Part shown: positions 21,346 to 29,301 of the stretch, in pieces
Layout of the letters: each line of letters opens with the position of its first letter
Position numbering within the stretch: position 1 is the first letter of the stretch
Position numbers and translations under genes: made by a program
NCBI GenBank assembly: GCA_037447125.1
Contig: JBBIHG010000015.1
Span: 1 to 50,641, forward strand
Source: UBA2029 sp037447125
GTDB lineage: Bacteria; Chloroflexota; Anaerolineae; Aggregatilineales; Aggregatilineaceae
Length of the DNA stretch: 50,641 nucleotides
Direction of reading: 5' to 3'
Notes under the pieces: model-generated
What the model was told of the DNA's origin: nothing
Database searches by the model: none
Seen by the model: only the letters and a program-made list of their open reading frames with translations

Positions 21346-23835
21346 CTAATCGCCCGTCGCCAGCGCCGCCGCCACGTCCCACACGCGGACGAAGCCATCC
21401 AGCCCCCCACTGGCGATGCGCGTGCCATCCGGCGACCACGTCACCGCGCGGACGTCGGCCCCGTGCGCGCCCAGGACTTGCAGGGCCTCGCCGTCCGCCG
21501 CGCGCCACAGACGCACAGCCCCATCCCGCCCGGCAGTGACCAGCGTCGCCCCGTCCGGCGACCAGGCCAGGGCGATGACGTGCCGGTCCAGTCCCTTGAG
21601 CGTGGCCACCACCCGCGCCTGTTCCGGCCCGGCGGCGAGATCCCAAATGCGGACTGTCTTGTCCCAGCTTGCCGACACCAGGCGTGTCCCATCCGGCGAC
21701 CAGGCCAGGTCGGTGATGCTGTCCTGGTGGTCATCCAGCACGGCCAGCAGCCGCCCCTCCTGAGGGTCCCACAGGCGAATGGTCATGTCCGCGCTGCCGC
21801 TGGCGACTATCGAGCTGCCCGGCGACCAGGCGACCGCTGTGGCGCTGGCCGCGTGGCCGTTGGTTTCGCGCAGCACTTCCAGGGCAAACAGGTCATCGAA
21901 GGCGTGGGCCAGAACTGCCTCGATCTGTACTGGCTCCAGGGCGGGGAATAGCTCGTAGCGCCCGGTGGTGATCTCGGCGGCCAGGCCCTCTGCGCCCAAC
22001 GCCCGCCATGTGCTGGCGATCTCCGCGTCGCTCTGCGCGCTCAGCGCGCCCGCTGCCTCATCCTGGGGCACCAGGACCAGATAGAAGCCCAGGCGGTCGA
22101 GGCGCTCGACCGGCAGACGCCCCTGGGCGCTCCGCTGAAACGCTTCCAGGCGCAGCGCACGGGTTGCCTGGATGAACGCGGCGTCGTCGCGCCCGGCGAT
22201 GTCGTTGACCATCTCCTGCGCGCGCGCCCGTCCGTTGAGGTGGCCCACGAAGATGACGTCATCCAGCAGCGTCGCCGCGCGCAGCGCCTCTGCTTCGGGC
22301 AGCGCGTCCAGCTCGGCGGCCAGCGCCTCATCGCCTTTCACCTGGAACGACAGGCTGTGGGGCAGCCCGGCCAGCGCGGCGCCCAGCTCGCGCGCACCCA
22401 GCCCATCCACGGCGGCTACGTCGAAGTTGTGGGCGCCAAGCTGCCGGAGGATGGGCAGCACCGTCTCGTCGAACAGGGCCAGCGCCAGCCGGACGCGCGC
22501 CGCCTCGTCGAGCGCGGCCAGGGCGGCGTTGAGGGTGTCGTCGCCGGTGGTGATGGTCAGCGCCGCCTCGTGATCGCGCAGCCGCCCGGCCAGGCGCAGC
22601 AGGCCAGCGTCCTCGCGCGCATTGAAGGCACCAATGGCGTCAACGGCGGCGTCATAATCACGCAGCGCCGCCACGAACTCCGGGTCTTGCAGCCTGGCCG
22701 CGATCACCTCGCCGTTCTCCACGCCGAACGAGATGGAGAGGTCCTCGCCCTCCAGATCGGCCAGCGTGGCGATGAAGTCTTCGCCAGCACCCGCGGTGGC
22801 GCTCGCGCCGCTGGCCGCGGTGATGATGATGACCAGTTCCTGATTCTGCAGGCTGCGCACCGTGCGAATCAGATCGGCATCATCGCGCGAGTCAATGGCG
22901 GCGAGGGTAGCCTCAGCCGCTTCCAGGGCATCGAGGGCAGCGTTAACCCCCGCGTCGTCGCGCATGGCCAGCAGCGCGGCCACATCACGATTCGGCAGGG
23001 CTGCCAGGTCGGAGTCCAGAGCAGTGTCGCCTGTGTGCAGGGTCAGGCGGTAGGGGCTGGCGTCAACGGCCAGCAGCATCCGCACGAAGGCCGCGTCGTC
23101 GAAGGTGACGAACAGGTGATAGTCGGTGGCACGCAGGCGCGTCACCAGATCGGTGAGCGGCTCGGCCTCGAGGGCGGCCAGCGTCTTCTCCGCCGCTTCG
23201 AGCGCGTTGATCGTCCGCATCAGGTCCCGGTCCAGCAGCTTGAAAGCCACGGCCAGCACGTGCGTCTGGCCGAGCGCGGCCAGCGACTCGCCCCCGCCCG
23301 CGCTCCACAGGCGCACGCTGTCATCAGCGCCCGCGCTGACCAACTGAGACCCGTCGGGCGACCAGTCGGCGTCGAAGACCCAGTCCGTGTGTCCTTGGAG
23401 CAGCGCCAGTGCCGCGCTGGTGGCCGGCTCCCACAGGCGGACGGTGTTGTCCAGCCCGGCGCTGGCCAACTGCGACCCGTCCGGCGACCAGGCCAGGGCG
23501 CGCACCGCCGCCCCGTGCCCTTCCAGCGCGCGCAGTGGCTTGAACCCGGCATCGTAGAGCCAGACGCGCGGCCCCTCGCCCACGGCCAGGGTGCTCCCGT
23601 CTGGCGACCAGGCCAGAGCCAGCGACTCGCTGACCGGCAGGCGCAGCCGCTCGTAGGGTGAGGGGGCAGGCTCGCCGTCGGCTGATGGGGCGGGCGTCAC
23701 AGCCTGGGGCGGCTCGCTGGGTGCGGCGCTGTTGCTGCCGCAGGCGCTTAGGCCGGCGACGCCCAGCGCCAGCACAACCGCCCACACGACCAGACTCATC
23801 CAGTCCCGGTGCCCAGAGCGCATCAGCTTGATCAT
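21346..23835 (-). CDS. WD40 propeller lipoprotein with a large insert between blades 3 and 4
   Basis: 829 residues. A signal segment ends in the lipobox LSAC, followed by a Pro/Ala linker. Three WD40 blades (about residues 70-180) carry SPDGSTLAVGEGPRVWLYD, SPDGSQLASAGLDNTVRLW and SPDGSQLVSAGADDSVRLW. Four more (about 663-825) carry SADMTIRLWD, SWDKTVRIWD, GRDGAVRLW and GLDGFVRVWD. Three plus four makes one seven-bladed propeller, split by about 480 residues. The insert is Ala/Leu/Asp-rich and repetitive: ALEAAEKTLAALEAEPLTDL, ALEAAEATLAAIDSRDDADL and DYDAAVDAIGAFNAREDAGL mark repeat starts about 105-120 residues apart. No known family was recognised for it. The protein is extracytoplasmic and probably a binding scaffold. 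ATG 23835 gives the best signal peptide; GTG 23895 is possible. Confidence 0.75.
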   Translation of the reverse strand: MIKLMRSGHRDWMSLVVWAVVLALGVAGLSACGSNSAAPSEPPQAVTPAPSADGEPAPSPYERLRLPVSESLALAWSPDGSTLAVGEGPRVWLYDAGFKPLRALEGHGAAVRALAWSPDGSQLASAGLDNTVRLWEPATSAALALLQGHTDWVFDADWSPDGSQLVSAGADDSVRLWSAGGGESLAALGQTHVLAVAFKLLDRDLMRTINALEAAEKTLAALEAEPLTDLVTRLRATDYHLFVTFDDAAFVRMLLAVDASPYRLTLHTGDTALDSDLAALPNRDVAALLAMRDDAGVNAALDALEAAEATLAAIDSRDDADLIRTVRSLQNQELVIIITAASGASATAGAGEDFIATLADLEGEDLSISFGVENGEVIAARLQDPEFVAALRDYDAAVDAIGAFNAREDAGLLRLAGRLRDHEAALTITTGDDTLNAALAALDEAARVRLALALFDETVLPILRQLGAHNFDVAAVDGLGARELGAALAGLPHSLSFQVKGDEALAAELDALPEAEALRAATLLDDVIFVGHLNGRARAQEMVNDIAGRDDAAFIQATRALRLEAFQRSAQGRLPVERLDRLGFYLVLVPQDEAAGALSAQSDAEIASTWRALGAEGLAAEITTGRYELFPALEPVQIEAVLAHAFDDLFALEVLRETNGHAASATAVAWSPGSSIVASGSADMTIRLWDPQEGRLLAVLDDHQDSITDLAWSPDGTRLVSASWDKTVRIWDLAAGPEQARVVATLKGLDRHVIALAWSPDGATLVTAGRDGAVRLWRAADGEALQVLGAHGADVRAVTWSPDGTRIASGGLDGFVRVWDVAAALATGD

Positions 23836-23885
23836 GGCGGCGCGTCCTAATTCCATGCGGCGCAGAGGCCGTTGGTTCCCCGCCA

Positions 23886-23894
23886 ATAATAGCA
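23886..23894 (-). promoter_or_regulatory. Extended -10 promoter of the WD40 lipoprotein gene
   Basis: Minus strand TGCTATTAT, 50 bases before the ATG at 23835. It matches the TGCTAnnAT pattern seen at three other genes. If it is used, the GTG at 23895 cannot be the start. Confidence 0.4.
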
Positions 23895-23975
23895 CAGAGT
23901 GGAAACCGGGCGGACAACCCAGGGCGAAGTGGGGCGGGCAAAGGCTGTCACCAAATCGCTTGCCGTGGGGGTATT

Positions 23976-24110
23976 GACCTCACCCCCAGCCTCGCTGCGC
24001 TCGGCTCGCCCCCTCTCCGCGGCGGAGAGGGGGCAACGAGGCGCGTCAGCGCCGAGTGGGGTGAGGTAGACCAGGGCGCGGCAAACTGCCTGACAGGTCT
24101 CGCAACACCC
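23976..24110. repeat. Composite repeat, copy 2 (reverse orientation)
   Basis: The palindrome GACCTCACCCCC ... GGGGTGAGGTAGACC is centred on CCCCCTCTCCGC / GCGGAGAGGGGG. It is followed by GGCAAACTGCCTGACAGGTC, the reverse complement of the head found at 17516. The order is inverted with respect to copies 1 and 3. Confidence 0.75.
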
Positions 24111-24235
24111 CCTTACTGGTTTCACTTGCCCTGTGGCGGATTGTCGGCTAGTCTCTGGTAGGGACCCTGTAGCGGGCCACCAGTCGCCTGGCAGGGCTGC
24201 CTGCCGATAGCCTGGAAAGCGAGAACATACACCTT

Positions 24236-25741
24236 ATGGAGAAAGTCGAGCAACTCAAAACTCACCTGGCCGACGTGGTGCACCTCAGACACACAGCAGC
24301 CGTGCTGGCCTGGGATCAGCAAGTGAACATGCCGCCGGGGGGCGCTGCCGCGCGCGCCGAGCAGCTTGCCACCCTGAGTCGCCTGGCCCACGAGATGTTC
24401 ACCGCTGAGGACACCGGGCGGCTGATCGAGGCTGCCGCTGCCGCAGTAGACGGGCTAGGCCCCGACAACGATGAGGCCGCGCTGGTGCGCGTCGTCAAGC
24501 ACGACTATGACCTGGCCACGCGCGTGCCGACCGCGCTCGTCGCTGAGCTGGCCCGCGTCACATCGCAGGCGCATGAGATCTGGACCAGGGCACGCGCCGA
24601 GGCCGACTTCGCTGCGTTTGTGCCCATGCTGGAGCGCATCCTCGATCTCAAGCGCCAGGAAGCCGAGGCGCTGGGCTATGAAGAGCGCATGTACGACGCG
24701 CTGCTTGACCAGTTCGAGCCGAACATGAAGACCGCCGAAGTCGAGCGCCTGTTCGCCGAGCTGCGCGCCGAGCTGGTGCCCTTCGTCGCCCAGATCTTCG
24801 CCAACCTGGACGCTGTTGACGACTCGCCGGTGCACAAGAAGTATGACATCGCCAGGCAAGCCGAGTTCGGCCTGCGCGTCATCGAGCGCATTGGCTACGA
24901 CATGAACCGCGGGCGCCAGGACAAGTCGGTGCATCCCTTCACCACCGAGTTCTCGATTGACGATGTGCGCATCACCACCCGCTACATCGAAGACTGGATG
25001 CCCTCGGCGCTGTTCGGCTCGATCCACGAGGCGGGGCACGCCATGTACGAACAGGGCAGCAACCCGGTCTTCGAGGGCACGCTCCTGGCCGGGGGCACCT
25101 CGCTGGGCGTGCACGAGAGCCAGTCGCGCCTGTGGGAGAACGTGGTCGGGCGCAGCCGGGGCTTCTGGCGTTTCTTCTACCGCGACTTGCAGGAACTGTT
25201 CCCACAGCAGTTGGGCGACGTCAGCCTGGAGGCGTTCTACAAGGCGATCAACGCCGTGACCCGCTCGCTGATCCGCGTCGAAGCCGACGAGGTCACCTAC
25301 AACCTGCACATCATGCTGCGCTTCGAGTTGGAGAACGACCTGCTCGAAGGCAAGCTCGCGGTGCGCGACCTGCGCGACGCCTGGAACGCCAAGATGGAAG
25401 CCTACCTGGGCATCACCCCGCCAGATGATGGCAAGCACGGGGTACTTCAGGATGTGCACTGGTCTGCGGGGCTGATCGGCTACTTCCCGACCTACTCGCT
25501 GGGCAATTTCCTGTCGGTGCAGTACTGGGACAAGGCGCTGCAGGACGTGCCGTCCATCCCCGACGACATCGCGCGCGGTGAGTTCGGCTCGCTGCGGAGC
25601 TGGCTGGGCGAGCACATTCTCCGCCACGGGCGTAAGTACTTCCCCACGGAGCTGACCGAGCGCGTGACCGGCGAGCCGATCCGGGTGGGGCCGTTCCTGC
25701 GCTACCTCAAGACGAAGTACAGCGACATCTACGGGCTGTAG
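24236..25741 (+). CDS. Metal-dependent carboxypeptidase, M32 family (thermostable carboxypeptidase 1 type)
   Basis: 501 residues, typical for M32 enzymes (about 500). The zinc motif HExxH is His264-Glu-Ala-Gly-His268 in SIHEAGHAMYEQG, with the third ligand region in GVHESQSRLWEN shortly after. Other family signatures are VHPFTTEFSIDDVRITTRY and the GYFPTYSLGNFLSVQYW motif near residue 420. The enzyme is almost all helical, dimeric and cytoplasmic in known members, and removes C-terminal residues from peptides with broad specificity except proline. No signal peptide is seen. The ribosome binding site is weak. It may complement the M29 aminopeptidase in peptide turnover. A bidirectional terminator follows. 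Confidence 0.92.
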   Translation: MEKVEQLKTHLADVVHLRHTAAVLAWDQQVNMPPGGAAARAEQLATLSRLAHEMFTAEDTGRLIEAAAAAVDGLGPDNDEAALVRVVKHDYDLATRVPTALVAELARVTSQAHEIWTRARAEADFAAFVPMLERILDLKRQEAEALGYEERMYDALLDQFEPNMKTAEVERLFAELRAELVPFVAQIFANLDAVDDSPVHKKYDIARQAEFGLRVIERIGYDMNRGRQDKSVHPFTTEFSIDDVRITTRYIEDWMPSALFGSIHEAGHAMYEQGSNPVFEGTLLAGGTSLGVHESQSRLWENVVGRSRGFWRFFYRDLQELFPQQLGDVSLEAFYKAINAVTRSLIRVEADEVTYNLHIMLRFELENDLLEGKLAVRDLRDAWNAKMEAYLGITPPDDGKHGVLQDVHWSAGLIGYFPTYSLGNFLSVQYWDKALQDVPSIPDDIARGEFGSLRSWLGEHILRHGRKYFPTELTERVTGEPIRVGPFLRYLKTKYSDIYGL

Positions 25742-25743
25742 AG

Positions 25744-25855
25744 ATGCGGTGATTGGTTTTTGGTTCTTGGTTTTTGGCGAAGGCGGCTCTGTTCCAGACG
25801 TATTCCACCAACAACCAGTAACCAACCACCAATCACCAACGACCAACAGCCACCC
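25744..25855. repeat. Inverted heptanucleotide repeat cluster
   Basis: Left arm 25744-25778 has units GATTGGT, TTTTGGT, TCTTGGT, TTTTGGC. Right arm 25807-25855 has ACCAACA, ACCAGTA, ACCAACC, ACCAATC, ACCAACG, ACCAACA, GCCACCC. The arms are complementary in pattern, so the cluster is palindromic and 7-base periodic. It lies between the M32 gene and the terminator. Confidence 0.8.
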
Positions 25856-25864
25856 ACAACAAGA

Positions 25865-25892
25865 AACCCCGCTGCGAGGCGGGGTTCGCTTT
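25865..25892. terminator. Bidirectional terminator between converging genes
   Basis: Stem AACCCCGC / GCGGGGTT with a 6-base loop. It is followed by CGCTTTT on the plus strand and by TCTTGTTG on the minus strand. Confidence 0.75.
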
Positions 25893-25908
25893 TGGAGTCA
25901 GGGGGCGC

Positions 25909-26601
25909 TCAATCGCCGCCGAACAGCCAGCGCAGCAACCGGCGCATGGGGCCCGGACGCTTCGGCTCTTTGATCGTCGTATTGCCCAGCCGGTCAATGG
26001 TGATGACCATGAACTGGTTGCGGTGGATGGCCTCTTTCAGCTCCAGCCGCTTGTTGCGGGGGATCAGGTAGGCTTCCAGGCGTTCCTTGGCCTCGTTGGA
26101 GCGGATGCTGGCCAGCCGCCAGACGTCATCATGAAGCTCGATGGCGCGCATCAGCACCACATAGCGTTCCTGCATGGAGAGCAGGTCCGGCTCTGGCTCC
26201 GGGTCGTAGATGGCGTGGCGCGGGCTGGGGGGCGGTTGGTCGAAGTAGGTGCTGCGTGGCGCAGGCTCCGCCGGCACTGGATTGTAGTCGGCCACGCGCG
26301 GGTCGTCATAGATTTGCTCGCTGGCCGGGTGCACACGCGCTGCCGCCCGGCGCTCGCCGGGGTAGAGTGGCGCCGGCGGGCGGGATGGGTGAGCCTCACC
26401 GCCCCCGTAGGGATACGAGTCATGTGGTTCGGGGTCAGGGTAAGGCTGCTCTTGCGCCGGCTCCCAGAAGTCGGCAGGAGGCTCAGGACGTCGTTCGGGC
26501 GTGGGGCGCCGGCTGGGCACGGAGGCGGCACCGGGTCCCCAGCGATGATCGGGACGTGGTGGCGCCAGTCGTCCTGGTGAACGGTGATCGTCGCGAGTCA
26601 T
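25909..26601 (-). CDS. Hypothetical protein with Pro-rich disordered N-terminus
   Basis: 230 residues, family not recognised. About residues 1-135 are rich in Pro, Arg, Glu, Asp and Tyr and look disordered. The C-terminal about 95 residues look folded: a predicted helical segment QERYVVLMRAIELHDDVWRL and ASIRSNEAKERLEAYLIP, then strand-like NQFMVITIDRLGNTTIKE and a basic tail PMRRLLRWLFGGD. No membrane segment is clear. The start has GGAGGGA a few bases upstream. The gene stands alone between a terminator and a low-GC intergenic region. Function unknown; the tail might bind membrane or nucleic acid (speculative). Confidence 0.65.
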   Translation of the reverse strand: MTRDDHRSPGRLAPPRPDHRWGPGAASVPSRRPTPERRPEPPADFWEPAQEQPYPDPEPHDSYPYGGGEAHPSRPPAPLYPGERRAAARVHPASEQIYDDPRVADYNPVPAEPAPRSTYFDQPPPSPRHAIYDPEPEPDLLSMQERYVVLMRAIELHDDVWRLASIRSNEAKERLEAYLIPRNKRLELKEAIHRNQFMVITIDRLGNTTIKEPKRPGPMRRLLRWLFGGD

Positions 26602-26934
26602 CCAGGTCCCTCCCTAGTAGTCTGCCCCCGCTGGATGCTTCAGAACTGCGCCGGGCACGGCCAGACAGCCCGGCACGTGCACACCATCCGGTCACGAGAC
26701 TGCCGGGGCGTCCACGGCAGTGCGCGCGATCGTGACCTGGAAGGAATTGGTAAAGAATAACGAACCGCGGCTCGGACACAATAGTTGTTGGTACTACGGT
26801 ACCTTAGTATGGCACTGGGCGCAAGCGTGATCCAGACCTGGCGCTCAGCAGGGACTCTATTTCAGGGAGAATTTCAGGAATTATTCACATACCTTAATCA
26901 AACCTATCTCAAACCTTAATTCATTGTTTATACT
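26602..26934. other. Intergenic region of 333 bases, AT-rich at its end
   Basis: No gene seen. Bases 26740-26820 include a small palindrome around TACTACGGTACCTTAGTA. Bases 26870-26935 are unusually AT-rich for this genome and lie just beyond the dprA stop codon. A very weak leftward promoter (minus strand TTGTGT, 16 bases, TATTCT) may serve the Pro-rich hypothetical gene. Confidence 0.4.
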
Positions 26935-27813
26935 TCACTCATTCAATAAGGCCTCTACGGACGCCCAATCCTCCGGGCCAGGGCCAATAGTCTGCACCCC
27001 CTCGGCCAGGAGTCGCGCGTTGCCCGTCGCCGCACTGCGTACCGCCAGGACGGGGCGGCCCTGAGCGCGGGCGAAGCGCGCCGCATGAAGACTCCCGCTC
27101 TCCGGCCCTGCCTCGACCACGATCACCGCCCGGCTCAGCCCGCTGATGATGCGATTGCGCGCGACCAGCGCCGGGGCCGACGGGCTGGCGTCAGGGTGAG
27201 TCTCCGACAGCAGCGCGCCGCGCGCCATCATCTCGGCGGCCAGTGCCCCATGGGCGAAGGGATAGACAACGCGCACGCCGCTGCCCAGCACGGCCAGCGT
27301 CCGCCCGCCACAGGCCAGCGCCGCCTGGTGGGCCAGCGCGTCAATGCCCACCGCCAGCCCGCTGACCACCGTCCAGCCGTGAGCGGCGGCCTGTGCGGCC
27401 AGTGCCACCGCTGTCTGGCGCGCCTGGACAGTGGGGCGGCGCGTGCCAACGATAGCGACGGCGCGTTCGTCAGCCGCCGCCAGCGTCCCTCGCCAGAACA
27501 GGACCGGCGGCGCGTCCGGCAGCGCCCGCAGCGCGGCGGGATAGTCCGCCTGATCGCGCTGCGCCACAGCGATGCCGTCCGCCAGCCAAGACGCCAGCGC
27601 CGCATGGATGGCTGGCACGTCGGCGGCGCTGATGGCCGCGGCCAGCTTGGGGCCTACGCCGTAGACGGAGCGCAGAGCCGCCGCGTCCGCGCCCAGCACG
27701 GCCTCCAATGAGCCGAAGCGGTCGAGCAGCCGGGTGATGGTCTGGCTGCCCAGGTGGGGGATCAGGCTGAGGGCGACCCACTGGGCCAGCGACCTGTTTT
27801 CGGCGGCGGACAT
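26935..27813 (-). CDS. dprA: DNA-processing protein DprA
   Basis: 292 residues. It carries the DprA/Smf Rossmann-like core: AIVGTRRPT at the start of the fold, SGLAVGIDALAHQAAL as the signature motif, AVLGSGVRVVYPFAH and LVARNRIISGLSRAVIVVEA. An N-terminal helix-hairpin-helix-like segment (SLEAVLGADAAALRSVYGVG) is present. DprA binds single-stranded DNA entering by transformation and loads RecA onto it, in the cytoplasm. The C-terminal winged-helix domain of longer DprA proteins is missing. ATG 27813 was chosen (GGAG 6 bases upstream); in-frame starts further upstream lack support. Confidence 0.9.
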   Translation of the reverse strand: MSAAENRSLAQWVALSLIPHLGSQTITRLLDRFGSLEAVLGADAAALRSVYGVGPKLAAAISAADVPAIHAALASWLADGIAVAQRDQADYPAALRALPDAPPVLFWRGTLAAADERAVAIVGTRRPTVQARQTAVALAAQAAAHGWTVVSGLAVGIDALAHQAALACGGRTLAVLGSGVRVVYPFAHGALAAEMMARGALLSETHPDASPSAPALVARNRIISGLSRAVIVVEAGPESGSLHAARFARAQGRPVLAVRSAATGNARLLAEGVQTIGPGPEDWASVEALLNE

Positions 27814-27849
27814 GCGCGGCTCCCGGCTGCGGACGGCGGACCTGCGCAT

Positions 27850-27878
27850 AGCCTACTCACCGCTGCGTGGATTGGCAA
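27850..27878 (-). promoter_or_regulatory. Candidate dprA promoter
   Basis: Minus strand TTGCCA, 17 bases, TAGGCT. The -35 is good (5/6) and the -10 weak (3/6). Confidence 0.25.
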
Positions 27879-27900
27879 ACAGGCTGCGCGGCGGCAGCGA

Positions 27901-28060
27901 CGGGTGCGTGCAAAACCTGTCAGACAGTAGGGACCTGTTCCGCTGCGCCCTGGTTGACCTCACCCCCGCTCGGCGCTAACGCGCCTCGCCGCCCCCTCTC
28001 CATTCGAATGGAGAGGGGACAAGCCGAGCGCAGCGAGGCTGGGGGTGAGATAGAACAGGG
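27901..28060. repeat. Composite repeat, copy 3
   Basis: Head GGTGCGTGCAAAACCTGTCA then GACAG (27902 onward), a short unique stretch, then the palindrome GACCTCACCCCCGCTCGGCG ... with centre CCCCTCTCCATTCGAATGGA and closing GGGGGTGAGATAGA. It lies in the 326-base gap between the divergent genes dprA and tadA. Confidence 0.75.
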
Positions 28061-28122
28061 CGCCTTGACGCGCTTCCTCTCACTCCTCCGCTCAATTCGG
28101 ACTTCCGATCGCCTATGCCCCA

Positions 28123-28131
28123 TGCTATAAT
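28123..28131 (+). promoter_or_regulatory. Extended -10 promoter of tadA
   Basis: TGCTATAAT, a perfect -10 hexamer with the TGn extension, only 8 bases before the ATG. A weak -35 (TTCCGA) lies 17 bases upstream. The transcript would start at or within a few bases of the start codon. Confidence 0.55.
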
Positions 28132-28139
28132 GCCCAGCG

Positions 28140-28601
28140 ATGGACGACAGCACCTGGATGCGCCTGGCGCTCGACGAAGCGCGTCGCGCGCTGGAGCACG
28201 ACGATGTGCCCATTGGCGCGATTGCTGTGCGCGACGGCGAGATCATCGCGCGGGCGCACAACCGGCGCGAAGCGGATGGTGACGCGACGGCGCACGCCGA
28301 GTTGCTGGCTATCCGGGCCGCTTCGACCGTGGTGGGTCATTGGCGGCTCGAAGGGGTGACGCTCTACTGTACGCTTGAGCCGTGCGCCATGTGCGCCGGG
28401 GCGATGGTCCTGGCCCGGCTGCCGCGCCTGGTCTACGGCGCGCCCGACCCAAAAGCCGGGGCGAGCGGCAGCGTGCTCAACCTGCTGAGCCACTCCCAAC
28501 TCAATCACCGCGTGGCGGTGACTGGCGGGGTGCTGGCCAACGAGGCCGCCGCGCTGATCCGCGAGTTCTTCGCCGGGCTGCGCGCCCAGGGCCAGAAATA
28601 A
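28140..28601 (+). CDS. tadA: tRNA-specific adenosine deaminase
   Basis: 153 residues, cytidine-deaminase fold. Zinc ligands are visible: His52 in the HAE motif (Glu54 is the proton shuttle) and Cys82/Cys85 in LEPCAMCAGAM. The N-terminus has the expected VPIGAIAVRDGEIIARAHN. TadA converts A34 to inosine in tRNA-Arg(ACG), letting one tRNA read three Arg codons. The LEPCAMC and NRRE context separates it from guanine and cytosine deaminases. No Shine-Dalgarno sequence is present and the -10 box lies 8 bases before the ATG, so the message is probably leaderless. A tRNA-Ser gene follows 23 bases after the stop. Confidence 0.93.
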   Translation: MDDSTWMRLALDEARRALEHDDVPIGAIAVRDGEIIARAHNRREADGDATAHAELLAIRAASTVVGHWRLEGVTLYCTLEPCAMCAGAMVLARLPRLVYGAPDPKAGASGSVLNLLSHSQLNHRVAVTGGVLANEAAALIREFFAGLRAQGQK

Positions 28602-28624
28602 CAACAGCATAGCACGTCCGAGAC

Positions 28625-28715
28625 GGAGGGGTGCCAGAGTGGTTGAATGGGGCGGTCTCGAAAACCGTTGTGGCGCTTCGCGCCACCGTGGGTTCGAATC
28701 CCACCCCCTCCGCCA
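28625..28715 (+). tRNA. tRNA-Ser (anticodon CGA)
   Basis: Class II tRNA of 91 bases including an encoded CCA end. The acceptor stem is GGAGGGG / CCCCTCC with discriminator G. The anticodon loop CTCGAAA gives CGA, which reads UCG codons. A long variable arm (GTGGCGCTTCGCGCCAC) fits Ser. The T arm is GTGGG-TTCGAAT-CCCAC. A short T-run (GTTTTT) follows the CCA. Confidence 0.95.
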
Positions 28716-28847
28716 GCGTTTTTCCCGCGACCGGCGTTGACGTTTCCCAGCTTGTTTGCCACATCCCGACTGCTGCGGCCAGACCCATGCGCTGGCCGTT
28801 GTCTTTGTGGCGCCGCGGTCTCAGGCAGGGATAGGGGCAGTGCTGGT

Positions 28848-28876
28848 TTGCGCACCCGCTGCGCGCACGCTATAAC
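28848..28876 (+). promoter_or_regulatory. Candidate promoter for the acyl carrier protein gene
   Basis: TTGCGC, 17 bases, TATAAC. The -10 is strong (5/6) and the -35 weak (3/6). The leader would be about 120 bases. Confidence 0.35.
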
Positions 28877-29004
28877 GAATGGGGTTGGCGGCCAGCGCCA
28901 GCCCACGAGGTGCTATCGGTCGCCGGTCGCTGCTGAATGGTGGGGCGCAGCCCGCCCTGAACGCCGACACCTGATCGCTCCAGACAGATCGCCTGAGGGA
29001 GACC

Positions 29005-29256
29005 ATGGAAGCCAGCCACGTCCGCGACGCGCTGCGCTCATTCGTGCTCAACGACATGATCCGCCTGCCTACCTATGACCTGCAGGACGACGAGCCGCTG
29101 ATCACCGGCGGGCTGGTGGATTCGTTCTCGCTGGCGCTGTTCGGCGTCTTCGCGGAGGAGCGTTTTGGCGTGTATATCCCCGACCCGGAGCTGACAGTCG
29201 AGAACCTGGACACGCTCAACCAGATGGTCGCGCGCGTGCTGCGCGGCCTGGCGTGA
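29005..29256 (+). CDS. Acyl carrier protein
   Basis: 83 residues with the four-helix ACP pattern. The phosphopantetheine attachment Ser is Ser40 in GGLVDSFSLALFGVF, corresponding to the D-S-L motif of standard ACPs but reading D-S-F. The following helix has the acidic FAEERFGVYIPDPEL, and the last helix region is TVENLDTLNQMVARVL, all typical. The D-S-F variant and the lack of fab genes next to it suggest a specialised carrier and not the main fatty-acid ACP. GAGGGAG lies 3-5 bases before the ATG. The only downstream neighbour on this strand is a solute-binding lipoprotein, 45 bases on. A possible partner is the acyl-ACP reductase at 41163 (inference). Confidence 0.82.
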   Translation: MEASHVRDALRSFVLNDMIRLPTYDLQDDEPLITGGLVDSFSLALFGVFAEERFGVYIPDPELTVENLDTLNQMVARVLRGLA

Positions 29257-29301
29257 TCCGGCGCGACCCGCCGGGGACGAGGCCTCCTGAGGAGAGATGT
29301 C

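Larger units (their letters stand above)
23836..24235. other. Intergenic region of 400 bases between divergent genes
   Basis: Contains the extended -10 promoter of the WD40 gene (23886-23894), the reverse copy of the composite repeat (23976-24110) and a weak possible promoter for the M32 gene (TTGCCC, 17 bases, TAGTCT at 24126-24154). No gene seen. Confidence 0.5.

Noticed and set aside
25744..25855. CRISPR array
   Set aside because: The units are only 7 bases, have no unique spacers and are arranged as inverted arms. The same applies to the array at 12590-12751. No cas genes are seen.
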